From Limonium bicolor (lineage: Eukaryota; Streptophyta; Magnoliopsida; Caryophyllales; Plumbaginaceae): DNA of 64,000 bases. Below are positions 37,001 through 48,372 of this stretch, piece after piece; within the stretch, counting starts at the first letter, position 1, and every line of letters begins with the position of its first letter. The DNA lies in NCBI GenBank assembly GCA_023374045.1, contig CM041779.1, positions 434,001 through 498,000 of the forward strand, read 5' to 3'. The translations under genes and the position numbers were made by a program. The notes under the pieces are model-generated. The model ran no database searches, was not told the origin of the DNA, and saw only the letters and a program-made list of their open reading frames with translations.

Positions 37001-40000
37001 AGGCCACTTTCATAATCAGTCTTACCCACTTAATTGCTCAAGCTCTTTTCTATTGTGCTGGCCCATAACATCAGCAATCCGTTTTAACACATCATAACCC
37101 TATAGATAAACTTTTGGTTATGAATAAACAAAGAATATGAGCATACACGACCATATGTTCATGCACCAAAGCCGAAACCAATATCTGCTTGCTCAATCAA
37201 TGTAGTGGAAAGAAAATGATAAACCACTTTTCATAGGTTTAGTATTTGTTTCAAAAATATAAACTTTTCAGCACAACAATAGCTTTTGCAGTGTCAAAAA
37301 GGTCTCTTCAAAGACTTAGTTGGTTGTACTAACTCTAAAGAATGCTAACAAAGTAAGAACAACACTAACTGAGCATGGAAAAAAATCATGAAGCCCTTTC
37401 TCAAGGCAAAACCAAGAACGCACACACAAAAACATGGAAGTGAGCAGATAACTAAGGTCATGCTTGGCATGCTATTCTCAATACAAGAAATAATGCAGCT
37501 ACCACAGAATTCATTAAGAGAAATTGCAATAACAGCAAGAAAGTGATCTGACTATTCTATCTCTCCGACTAGACTTCATGCCTAATGCAAGGTTAAATCT
37601 AACACTAGGAACAATGTCCCTATATTCAATAATGATAAGTTCTTACTATCACACAAAAGAACTTTTGAGGAAAAAATCATATAGATTACGTATCTGGAAT
37701 TTACTCAAAGTCTAAACCTGGTAAACATAATCAAAAGCAAATTGAAGGTCACAACTATAATACATTGCTGATTATACTTAAATGAGTACCTTTGAAATTG
37801 TTGATTTGCTAAGCTTTCCAAGCGGTAACTTTTCAGCATTATAACCTGCAGAAGAGGGCACAATATAAGAAATCGTAAAGAAAGGTCATCTTGCAACAAA
37901 AAAAAAAAAAGCATCCCAAACAACATTATATTGGAGCATCAGATGAGCTAAATTCAAAGTGAATATCAACAAAACAGCAGTAACCTCGCACCATCTTCCA
38001 ATGCTTAACATGATAATGAGGATCTTATATATTTCTTAGGACAGACTTACAGGGTTACGTACCAATCTCCATCATTTGTTGTTTCATCATTCCTACATTG
38101 CAGATAAGAGAAATGAACTTTGCAACATGAGTCTCAAGTTTAGATTCTCGAGGTTGAATAGACTTTGAAGAGCAGGGCATCTCCTGCATCAGACATGATC
38201 AAGAACATCTCAAGTTATCAGTTTACTTACAGGAGGAAGTGGAGTCAAAATCACAATTGGTCAGCCAACAGATACAAACTGAGGTGCATCAAGTGACAGA
38301 TTGGTTTCTTCTTTTGCTTGTTTTAGATTAGTGGCAACATTCTGGTTTTATTTCGATGAGTCCACCAATGTCGTTATAGTTGCTCAGCATGTTGAATATA
38401 TAGACAAATCATAAAATACCTAGCTAATTTTCATCAAGTTTCCTAACAGTAAATCCAACCAACCTAGATTACTCAAAAGTATTCCCATATATCTATGTTA
38501 GCAGATCCAACTTGTTTCTCTACAATGGAAGCTATCATCTCATTGTATTCTTAAATCAATCTAGTCACTGAATGCCAGGTTATAACCCAAACTATATCAA
38601 TATTGTTTTAGCTAAATTAAGAAACTATCATTTCCATCCTAGCCCCTGATAGTAAATCTTGTACAAGACTACCTGTACAATAAATTCTGAGTATAATTAC
38701 GCAGCAACAAGCAAGCCTGCAGGGATGGATTCAACTTCAAGGTTCTAACTGCAATCTGTTTAATTCCTTTGACTTAATTGTGTTATAAGGTCAAAATTTT
38801 GGAGTCAAAGGTAAGTGATCAGCAGTGGATGGCATGGAGTGGGGACAAAAATAATGGTGCTTACTAAGGCATAGGCCCAGTGGAATTTATCAGAGACTAC
38901 TAAAGAGGGAGTCAAGGAGCATGGTAACAAGGAAGATGTACCATGAAAGAAGTTTAGACAGCTGGCAATTTAAGAACACTCCTTAATCAAGTAGTTCCTA
39001 TGTATGGTTAGGTCACAGAAACTCAACATGGGTCCATCCCTCTGACTAATCACTTTGACAGATAAACATCTAATACAACATATGAATCAAGATAAGTTAT
39101 CCAGTCAATAACATGTGATCCTCAAACTTCTTAAGTAGAAATTTCATAACTCATTCAAAGGTCAAATAACGAAAAACAAATGTAGGGACGAATAAACTAT
39201 TCGGAGAAAATGTATTTCACCTCTTGTTCCTTGTGGTTATAGTCCATTTCCAACCATGTATAACACTTGTGGTGAGACACAAATTCTTTTCTATCACACC
39301 AGTCATTTTTAGTTTTTGCATAAAACTTCTGCTCGAACTCTTGTATGGCTGTTTCTCGGGATGTATAAGGCCCAAATAATTTATTCTGACCTTTCACGCC
39401 AACTCTACCCCATCTATAATACACCATATATGTGGAACCACCATCAGACTCTGCAAGGATAAAGGAGAATAAAAATTATATGCAGCTTGAATAGACTGAA
39501 GAGGAGCACTAATAGCATTAGATGAAATCATTCACATTAGAAAGTTTAGTTGCTAAAACCAAATAACTTTGCATACGCTTAATCATAAAGTATCTTCTCG
39601 AAAGCAAATCTAGTATATAAGTAAGTCTGATGATGGTAAATCACTGGGGAGTAAAAGTTCTTAACTAGGGCTGGCAATAAGCAACGTTGATTAGGGAAGA
39701 AAGTATCTCCGCTGTTGGCTGTGCATAGCATGAAAAACTCTAGTTGAAAAATATGAAATCCATCTAGTGTTTAAAACCTCAAGCAGAACAGTATGATGTA
39801 GTTAACAATGAGACATGAAGTTCTGCAAATTCAATTTGAAAAGAAATTATTATTTGGAAAGAATAACGATAACAACTTTATAGGAGTTTGCATACCAAGA
39901 ACTTGCATTACATAGAACTTATTATTGTTATCTCCAACATTTGTCTGGTTCAGCATGGCATCATAAATATCATCTCCCTGCATTTACAAACCATAAGCCG

Positions 40001-41044
40001 ATGCAAATAGGTTAACTGTTCACAATTAGAAACTACAAATCCCACTCATCATCCAACCATAAAACAGTAAAATTACCACTTGCAAGACATGATACTGATT
40101 CTTAATGCTATCAGAGAGCCACTGATCCAAGACAGCTGAACCCTTTTTAGTCGCTGTCACTAGCTTACCCTCGCATTTGGTTTCTACTATCCGCTTCTCT
40201 TCTTTCTTCTTTTCTTTCACTTCTTTTTCATCCTTTACTGGAACTAACAAGATCAATCAAAATGATCAAGCCAAGAACTGAAAGTAACTAACAGGGGGAG
40301 AATGGCAACAAACCTAAGAAAGCAAATGCATGTTAATAACAAATTAAACAGTTTTGATTCTACTCTCTCTGAAACTTGGACATACTAAGGAGCAACGTAA
40401 TCACAAGTGAGATTACTAGAACTACTCAATTTTAAAATATTCCTCCGATTGCGGATAATAAACACCCCAGTAACTCCCAATTAAATTCAAATAGGGAGCA
40501 AAACAAGTTTCTTAAACCCCAAGCATATACAGAGAATTCGATTTACCATGGCCGTCAGCAGTAGAGCTTTTTCTCTGCTCCATTTCCGCCTCTTCATGAG
40601 CACAAAGCCTCTCTATGAGCTCTTGCTTCACCCCGTTTGCCGGGACTCCTCTAAGAGCAGCTTCCTCCCGCAACTGCTTGACAGTCATTTCACGGAACCT
40701 CCCGACCGCAACAAGCTTACTCTTAGACCCGTCCTCTACTACATGTCCATCTTCGCCATCTCTCCCTCTCTTCCTTCCACCCGGCTTGTTGTTAACGCCA
40801 TCATCAGTAAGATTATCGACAATAACATTACTTTTACCTTGTTTCCGGAGAGCGGATTCAAGTCTCTTCACCTTCAAGAGCGACATGCAATCGGAAATGA
40901 TGACAGGTTAAATTAGTGAGTGAGGAATGACGGAGGAGAAGTCCGTAGCGCAAGAATTACCAGAACGGGTTTAACGCCGGTAGTGCTAAGTCCGCGCTTA
41001 GAAAGCTCATCGCGTAGCTCTTCAACTCTCAACTTGCTCGCCAT
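34044..41044 (-). CDS. PARP2: Poly(ADP-ribose) polymerase 2 (plant PARP2), copy B
   Basis: Second intact PARP2, opposite in orientation to copy A. Spliced product about 658 aa. Exons (high to low): 41044-40961, 40871-40547, 40237-40077, 39977-39896, 39450-39221, 38183-38063, 37845-37790, 37099-37026, 36863-36817, 36714-36665, 36107-36045, 35712-35632, 35496-35386, 35219-35144, 35058-34916, 34577-34504, 34341-34236, 34136-34044. All phases equal those of copy A, and only exons 2, 3 and 11 differ in length, by 3 nt each. Two SAP motifs, a GGRKRGRD basic stretch, the WGR domain ([13 protein letters not shown]), the helical domain and the catalytic domain are complete. The triad is H507, Y541 and E635. 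Differences from A include exon 11 (EDDDAM instead of EDNSGEAE), ILSHG instead of ILSQG, and HSTRAG instead of HSTGNG near the active site. The same nuclear DNA-damage role is expected. Confidence 0.93.
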
Positions 41045-41165
41045 GGAGTAGCGGACAGAGGAGGGAAAGATGGAAAGGAGAGAAGATTATAGTATTTGAA
41101 AATAACGAAAAGAAACTTTCACCGGAAGAATGTCCTGCATCCTCACTGACTCCATCCGTGCGTCC
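41045..41165 (-). promoter_or_regulatory. PARP2: PARP2-B leader/promoter remnant shared with copy A
   Basis: On the minus strand, gcaggacattcttc and gaaagtttcttt lie about 60-100 bp before the ATG, as in copy A. The upstream cgaaagagaactcccggg block of copy A and of the orphan fragment is not seen here, so promoter identity ends closer to the gene and regulation may differ. Confidence 0.45.
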
Positions 41166-42919
41166 TATGTCGTGGGCTATGACAAAAGTAACAGTGGTGG
41201 CCTAGTTTGTTCGCTAATTTTTGGACTTGTTTATCCTTTCTATTTACAAAGAAATAAGCCCAAAAATGCCCAATATAAGGTCAAATATGCTATGGCCCAA
41301 AGTATATGAATACCCCATTCGGCTTCTGCAAATGCCTGAGATTTTTCTTTTCTCTTTTCAATCGCAAATGCCTGGTTATCAAGACGACCCAACTATATTA
41401 CATTCTTCCTCCTGCATTACATCTAATACAAGATTTTTTACCCTTTGTCGTCAATTCATATAGACATATTATGTCGCAAAAGCTAAATGGCTGACCAACT
41501 AAGTTACTCATTAATCTATATTTTCCGTATGAAGTAGTCATTATTGTATCATTGTTTCTAGATTAATTGTTCCTTACAATAATTAAGGGGGTTTGTTTTG
41601 AGAGAATCGACTTATTCATTTTTTTTTCTCTAGACAAACAATAATCAAAAGAAACCCATTTTTATTTTCTTTCTTGATTTCACTTTGTTTCATCATAACG
41701 ATTTTAGCGGATATACATTTGAGTCTGAAGTTTTCTTTTTTGTAATATTTACCTCCGGTTGGGTTTGAGGGATTAATTTTCAGAGCTATTACCATTGAGG
41801 CCCCAAATGAATGGGGTTATAATTAATTTTGTCATATATGAATATGTGATGTATATGCATGGATCACATTATATATCTTCTTCATGAGAGTTGAGAAACG
41901 AAATAAGATAAGGTTAGAAGTCAACCCCAAGTCCACTCACATGATCCCATCACATATTACCCGTGAAATTAAGAGCGGGACCTTATGTCAAGAAATGATC
42001 AGAAATGGGGTTGACTTTATGCAACAATACAATACAATACACTAGCGCGGGCGGGCGGGCGAGCGGGTGGCGTCCCCTCCATTCCTTGTCTTATAGTTAT
42101 ACAACTGAGGCGCTTCATTCACCACATGAAAATGCAATCTCCCATTCAATTGTATCGACATATAACACACTACTGTTTTTCATTAATTCAAAACTTTTTT
42201 TGGTTCTTTGAAATTAAATTCGTTTGTTTTATTTCAAAAGTCAGAGTGATCAGCTAGAAAACAAGATTTTTCCGCTCATAAAGATGAGGCATATTCACTT
42301 CACTCGCACACCACATTGTCGATCGATCGATCTCGAATTATAAATACTACTATCCCTCTTCTCTCCTTCGTGACTATTTCTTTGTCGTCCACTGATCTAT
42401 AATTGCCTCGCATTGTTTGTTTGTTTGTTATGTACTATTCCACCATCACGCACTGCATTTAGCTGCATGCAACAGCTAATAATGACTACTATATATATAT
42501 AGCATATTAAGCATTTGGCGATTGAAGAAGACTTATCCAACAAGTGTTCAAAAAAAAAAATTATCCAACAACAAAACACTGTTTTTTCTTCTATAAGAAG
42601 CAGATTAATTTTAATACTAGCTATACTATATATTATAACACGAAAGAAAATATAACAAATTACACAATTCTGTCATCTCTAGATCAGAGGTACACCTAAA
42701 CATATATGACTTGTAAATGTTTCATGTAATCAAGCATGATATCTTTTTTATCAGGGCCTAACAATTTAACCATATATTTCATGGTTCAAGCAACCAAGGT
42801 TTTCACCCCACCCGGAGCTGCATATAACAAGATATACAAGTTTTGTTGTTTTTTCAAGACAAGAAAAAGGAAAAAAAAACCTTCTTGCGTATGATGATGA
42901 GTGATGACCGTACCTTTGG
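41166..42919. other. Intergenic DNA between PARP2-B and WRKY49
   Basis: Shared upstream space of two divergently transcribed genes. It contains a GC-rich microsatellite (gcgggcgggcgggcgagcgg, about 42045) and several ttgac/gtcaa cores that could be W-boxes, but nothing specific can be assigned. Confidence 0.35.
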
Positions 42920-42931
42920 CTATATATATAA
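42920..42931 (+). promoter_or_regulatory. Probable TATA box of the WRKY49-like gene
   Basis: The run ctatatatataa lies about 150 bp before the start codon, a suitable distance for a plant TATA box with a leader of about 115-120 bases. A gctagctagctagcta repeat follows at about 42963. Confidence 0.45.
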
Positions 42932-43077
42932 CTCATCGTCAAGTACTTATAACACTCCTACCTAGCTAGCTAGCTACCATCTCTCTTCTCTGTTTTCCCT
43001 GCCCACTTAACCCTTAGTTTGTATTTTCCTACACCCACATTTAGAAACATTATTGATAAAAATATCATACTTAACTA

Positions 43078-45557
43078 ATGGATGAGTTGCTGTTGAAGAA
43101 CACTAATACAGTATTATGGGAAAACTACTGGAAATCACAAGAAGCAACCACAACAGATCTGATTCTGAACTACCCACAACAAATCACCAGTGACAATAGC
43201 AGCAACAGCAGCAGTGACCATGATCAACACCACCACCATAACAACCGAAAATCCTCTCCTCCAGTAGCTTCTGAAGGTGGCTATATTTACTCAGGTCCTA
43301 CAATAAGTGATATTGAGACTGCACTATCCCTTATCTCCGCTGCAACTAGTACTACTACTACTGCTGTTTCTACCACCACCACTACTCATCATCATCTCCT
43401 CCCTCCGGCTGCCCCATTGATCAGTAGTACCACCAACGATGCATCACCATCATCACTTACCAGGTTTTAGTTAATTAATTCCCTATAGCTGACTAGCTAC
43501 ATCTAATTGAGTTCGATCGCTTCTATTGGTTTACGTATGTAATTTGATTATACATTAATATGATTATTAATTATGTCCAGGGTTTCGGTATTGGAGAGGA
43601 GTTTGAGCAAGATAGAACACAAATATTGTTTGAGAATAAAGTGCAATAGATTGCCTGATGATGGTTATAAATGGAGGAAGTACGGCCAAAAATCCATCAA
43701 GAATAGTCCTAACCCAAGGTACCATCGATTTTTATACCCTAACCTATAACTTTTATTATTCTTTCTCATTCAAAATATTTGTCAGATATGGATTTAAACT
43801 TAAATCTATCCAGATTCATATATAAAACGATTTTGTATAGAGAGCTAAATATTTTGAATAGAGAACTAAGCTGTTCCGAAAAAAACTGTTAATATTTTAA
43901 ATTAACACCTGAGTTTTTTTGAACAAAGGGGATTAAGCATGAATAATGCCCACATCTTCATTTCAATGGCACTACCCCTTTTATATTAAATATATGAGCG
44001 AATCTCGTAAACTGTTGTTTATATATATATGGTTCTGCATTGACATGACGACATTCAAAGTTTTCCCACATCATTGGGAAAATCATTATCTTATGGTACT
44101 ACTATATTATAACTCGAGAGGGAGGGAGCATGTATATATACATAAGTTATTTTTAATTTACCCTCTATCACTTTCATTTAAATAGAAGTAAACCATCATT
44201 CATAGTACTGTAGCAGAAATGCTTACCATTTCAGTATAATGTACTATTTCTTGGCTAACTGTTTACTTAATATGTACACTTCTCTAACAGCTGCAATTGA
44301 TCAATGTATACAGTCTGTTGAATTTTCACTAGACAAGTCAAAATCATACACGACAATGAAATAATATTTGAACGACATGGGTTTTAACTAATTTAATATA
44401 AACTGCCCACCAATGATCCATCTCTATATAGATAGAGATATATCGCCTTTATAATTTTACTATCCCTTTCAATAAAGCTAAATATATGTATTTATTTACC
44501 CTATCTTAGCTTAGCTATATATTTCCCTTATTAATTGCATCACTTGAAACACGAATTTAATCATGTACTCCGTTATTGTCTTCTAACGAATTGGGTTGTC
44601 TATTACCGTGCAAGTAAGTCTGACGTCTATTATATAAACATGAACCTATATGCCATGTATCAGATACGCGTAATAAATGTCTCCACCCACACCTTCTTCG
44701 ACGACCACGTGACAATTTGAACTCTTATATAACAATTAGAAACAATACTTTCATGCACGATTGGATTTAATTATTCTGGTAATATAGTATGAAAACTAAG
44801 GTCAAACAGTAAATCTAAAGTTATTCCCCGGCTCATGAATATTATACACTAAAAAAAATGATAGAGCCTTATAATTAATTAGTTTTTTCAATAGTAATAT
44901 TTCAAAGTATGTCCTTGCATGAATCATCTTATTAATTATTCAACTATTTATTCTCAATAGAAGTTACTACAAGTGCACAAATCCAAGATGCGGAGCCAAG
45001 AAGCAAGTGGAAAGATCAACAGATGACTCTGAAACACTCTTAATTACATACGAAGGACTCCACTTACACTTCACTTACCCGTTTTCCCTCATCAACACCC
45101 CCAATAATCAAGACGAAAAACACCACCCCATAACCAACGAAAGGCCAACAAGAGGAAGATCTCAAGCAGTACTACTACTACTATTTCCCAACTTGATAAT
45201 CTCTCTAATGAGACTACAATATCAGAGCCGGGACAGACACGACATAATCGTACCAGATATGGGGAAGACGGAATCAGAATTGGGCCATGAAAGCCCAATA
45301 ATATATAATGACCCATTTTCCTTGCAAGAGCTTGGGAGGAAAAGCGCATGAGGGGTTGTTAGAGGATGTAGTACCTATGAATACTTAACCCTGCAGCTAT
45401 ATCATCACCCTCCACTTCATCATCATCGTCATCACAAACGTCAAGTTCACCATCTCCACCAAGATCGTCTTGTTGGTCTCCAGCTGATTATTATACCCAA
45501 TCGTTGTCTGATAGTTTTGGGCTGAACTCTATTGCTTGTAATTGGGTTTTGAATTGA
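43078..45557 (+). CDS. WRKY49: WRKY49-like group IIc transcription factor, C-terminus frame-disrupted
   Basis: Nuclear factor that binds W-box DNA. Exons 43078-43463, 43581-43718 and 44961 onward join in phase. Residues 160-166 are WRKYGQK and the zinc ligands are C180, C185, H209 and H211 (C-X4-C-X23-H-X-H), which is group IIc. The flanking QKSIKNSPNPRSYYKCTNP points to WRKY49. The N-terminus is Asn/His/Ser/Thr-rich. The second intron (43719-44960) splits the domain after the conserved PR, as is typical. The single open frame stops at 45351 (304 aa), but from about 45120 the family-like sequence moves between frames: KRKISSSTTTTISQLDNLSN (frame 3), THFPCKSLGG and GLLEDVVPM (frame 2), then NPAAISSPSTSSSSSS to a stop at 45555-45557 (frame 3). 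At least three small indels are needed, so the C-terminal region is decayed or mis-assembled. The DNA-binding part is intact. Confidence 0.85.
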
Positions 45558-46409
45558 TTCACCACAGTTTGGTTAGGATGTGTTATTGGTATTGGATCAA
45601 AAATGTATAATAATGAACTTGTGTTGTTTGGATTGGTGAATGATCATTGATATAATTACAGTACCCGTCTATTATAGTGCCTGCAGTTTTTTTGTAAAAA
45701 TTCTAATCCCAGCTGGCCACCACCACCACTGCGGCATTGCCTTCATTTCAATCAGCCTTGTTGGTGTGAACCAGAAAAATGTTGAGCCGTAAACGCAATC
45801 CAGGATTGGAAAAGGGTAGTACCAGTTGGGCCGGTTCGCTTCTGCGCTCAAATCAAACAAACATACAATAATGGACTGAACAATTCATTCCGGCCCAGAT
45901 ATAAGTACAAAACCTAACATAATAGGGTTGATATATTACGGTTAATCTAAATCCAATTCAACTCATTGATATAAGGATTAACCTCGGGAGTGGATTCGGT
46001 CTTCAGCATATCCCTGAACGATCCTGGACATCTTTTTTTTCTCTTTTTATGTAGTTTTTAAATAAGTGTAAAAACATTTCTTTAAATATTTTAAGAATAT
46101 ATTCATATATATCCATGAACCGTTTTAGAAAATTTTTCTATAATTATGCAAGTAATATATTTGTTGATATCTACGTGGATCTTTTTTATCATCTTCTATA
46201 TTTTATGATTTACCTTCTATTAGTTACTAAATTTATGGAATATTATATTTTTATTTATTCATTAGTACAGTCACTTAATCTATATATTTATTTAGATTTA
46301 TATTTTTTATTTTCTCGAATAATTTCATTAACTAATATCTAGTAGTTACTAGATTCAAGGGATTATATACTTTTTAAATAAAATTTTTAGTCAAAATAAA
46401 TACTGGTGT
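45558..46409. other. AT-rich intergenic DNA
   Basis: Probable 3' flank of the WRKY gene, followed by AT-rich sequence in which I see no gene or element. Confidence 0.35.
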
Positions 46410-47140
46410 TACGTTATGCATGAAAACTTGGTGTTATTTAATGGAACAACTGGTATTAATTTATGTTTACGCTGGTGTAATGTTTGAGTCCAATTAGATA
46501 CTTGTTGTGGAGGGGAATATATATGTTACATGATTCTGGTAGCATTTCGTATATGAAAACTAGGTGATACTTTAATAATAAACTGGTACTAATACATCCA
46601 GTTATTGGTACATTGTTTGTGTCCAACTGGATACTTGTTGCGGATGGGTACAAATAAATGTCATATGATTCTGGTGGTATTTCGTATATGAAAACGAGGT
46701 GCTACTTTAATGATTAACTAGTATCAATACATCTACATATTGGTACATTGTTTGTGTCCAATTGGATACTTGTTGCAGACAGGTATATAAATTTCATATG
46801 ATTCTGGTGGTATTTCATGTATGAAAACGAGGTGCTACTTTAATAATAAACAGGTACTAAAACATACAGTTATTGGTATATTGTTTGTGTTCAATTAGAT
46901 ACTTGTTATGGATGGGTATTAAATATCAAATGAGATTCTGGTGGTATTTCATGTATAAATAAAACGAGGTGCTACATTAAAATAAATTAGTACTAATACA
47001 TCAAGTTATTAGTACATTATTTGTGTCTAATTGGGTACTTGTTGTGGATGGGTATAAGACTGTCATATAATTCTAATGGTATTTCGTGTATGAGAACGAG
47101 GTGCTACTTTAGTAGTAAAGTAGTACTAATACATCAGTAT
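46410..47140. repeat. Tandem repeat, period about 134 bp, five copies
   Basis: Five diverged units. Each contains a tttgtgtccaattggatact phrase (near 46481, 46614, 46749, 46882 and 47018), a gattctggtggtatttcgta phrase and a gaaaacgaggtgctacttta phrase. The spacing of 133-136 bp is regular. No coding frame passes through it. Confidence 0.8.
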
Positions 47141-47459
47141 AAATAAAAATAAGTAGAACACCCGTCTTTTGTGAAGATGCAGCTATCTTGTTTTCAGCCC
47201 CGTCTTTATTCTAGTGTGCGAGATGCAGCAGTTCCAATGATTGATCTCTGTAGAGGCGCATGCATAAGTAGAGAATGAAGAGAGGCATATAGCATCTATG
47301 TTGATTGTTCGCCACTTATGGTTGCAAAATTACCATGATTGAACGAAACAAAGACATCTTCAATCTGGTGTGCTGAGATGTAGCGAGTCCATTGATTTAT
47401 CTCGGTAAGGTGGATACACGGGAAGAGAATGAAGAGAAGCGCTAAGCATGTATGTAATA

Positions 47460-47850
47460 AAGCATAGTAACACATGGCTGGTACCAACCATATGCAGTTA
47501 GTAGTACTAGCAACATTCAACAGATAGTACCATCCATATGTAGAAAGAAGTACCAGTCATATGCAGTAAATAGTATCAGTCATATGCAGTAAGTAGTACC
47601 ATCCATATGCAATAAGTAATACCAGCCATATGTAGTAAGTAATACTAGTCATATGCAGTAAGTAATACCAGTCATAACAGTTTTGGTACCAGCCATATGC
47701 AATTTGTATTTGTAGTACCAGCCTTATGCAATGCATAATACCACACATTTGAGTAAACAGTACCAGCCACATTCATACGATGCGTATGCAGAAAGAAGTA
47801 CTAACGTATACATAATAAATACCAAATATGTGAGTAAGTAGTACCAGCAA
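47460..47850. repeat. Minisatellite, period about 23 bp
   Basis: Degenerate units of the form agtaccagccatatgcagta repeat about 12-15 times. The best-kept stretch is about 47520-47690. The units are too variable and frame-broken to encode a protein repeat. Confidence 0.75.
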
Positions 47851-47865
47851 TATGCAATAAGCAAT

Positions 47866-48372
47866 ACCAGCAATCTCTAATTGACGGCGCCATCTTCCCT
47901 CATATTTAGACCACTTCTACAACAACAATTATTCTTCTTCCAGTACTTGCGGTTAATTAGCTATTGCTGCCACACCATAGATGGGCAAAACAAGATTGTT
48001 TTTTATTGTTATAAAATCGATGGTCATGTGATAAATTAAAAAACTAAGGACAAATGTCGCAAGTGTAATTCCTTGTGATTGTTGTAAATGAAACTACCGT
48101 GAAAAAAGTAACATAAACTGTCTCAGAAATAGGCACAAGATGTCATTAACTGTGGACTAAAAAGTGACCAGGGCATTGGTCATCCGGAATGGTATACACC
48201 GGAACTAGTGACCTGCATGAGTCTGGAATGCTGCCTTGTAGCATTGTGTTTTGGCACAACAATCTCTAATTGATAGTGCCATCTTCCCTCATAGTTAGAC
48301 CACTTATACAACAACAAAATTCCTCTACCAGTACGTGCAATCAATTAGCTATTGCTGCTACGTCACTGCCCG
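47866..48372. repeat. Pair of about 115-bp direct repeats
   Basis: The block starting caatctctaattgacggcgc (47873) and running through tagctattgctgccac returns at about 48262-48360 as caatctctaattgatagtgc through tagctattgctgctac. About 275 bp lie between the copies. This may be a duplicated fragment of one mobile element; no ends were found. Confidence 0.6.

Noticed and set aside
39197..40256. Separate small genes for WGR-like and lysine-rich peptides
   Set aside because: They are exons 3-5 of PARP2-B, joined by proper GT-AG introns and matching copy A exon by exon.
47460..47850. CRISPR-like array of 23-bp units
   Set aside because: Units are contiguous and diverged, without spacers, and the DNA is eukaryotic; it is a minisatellite.
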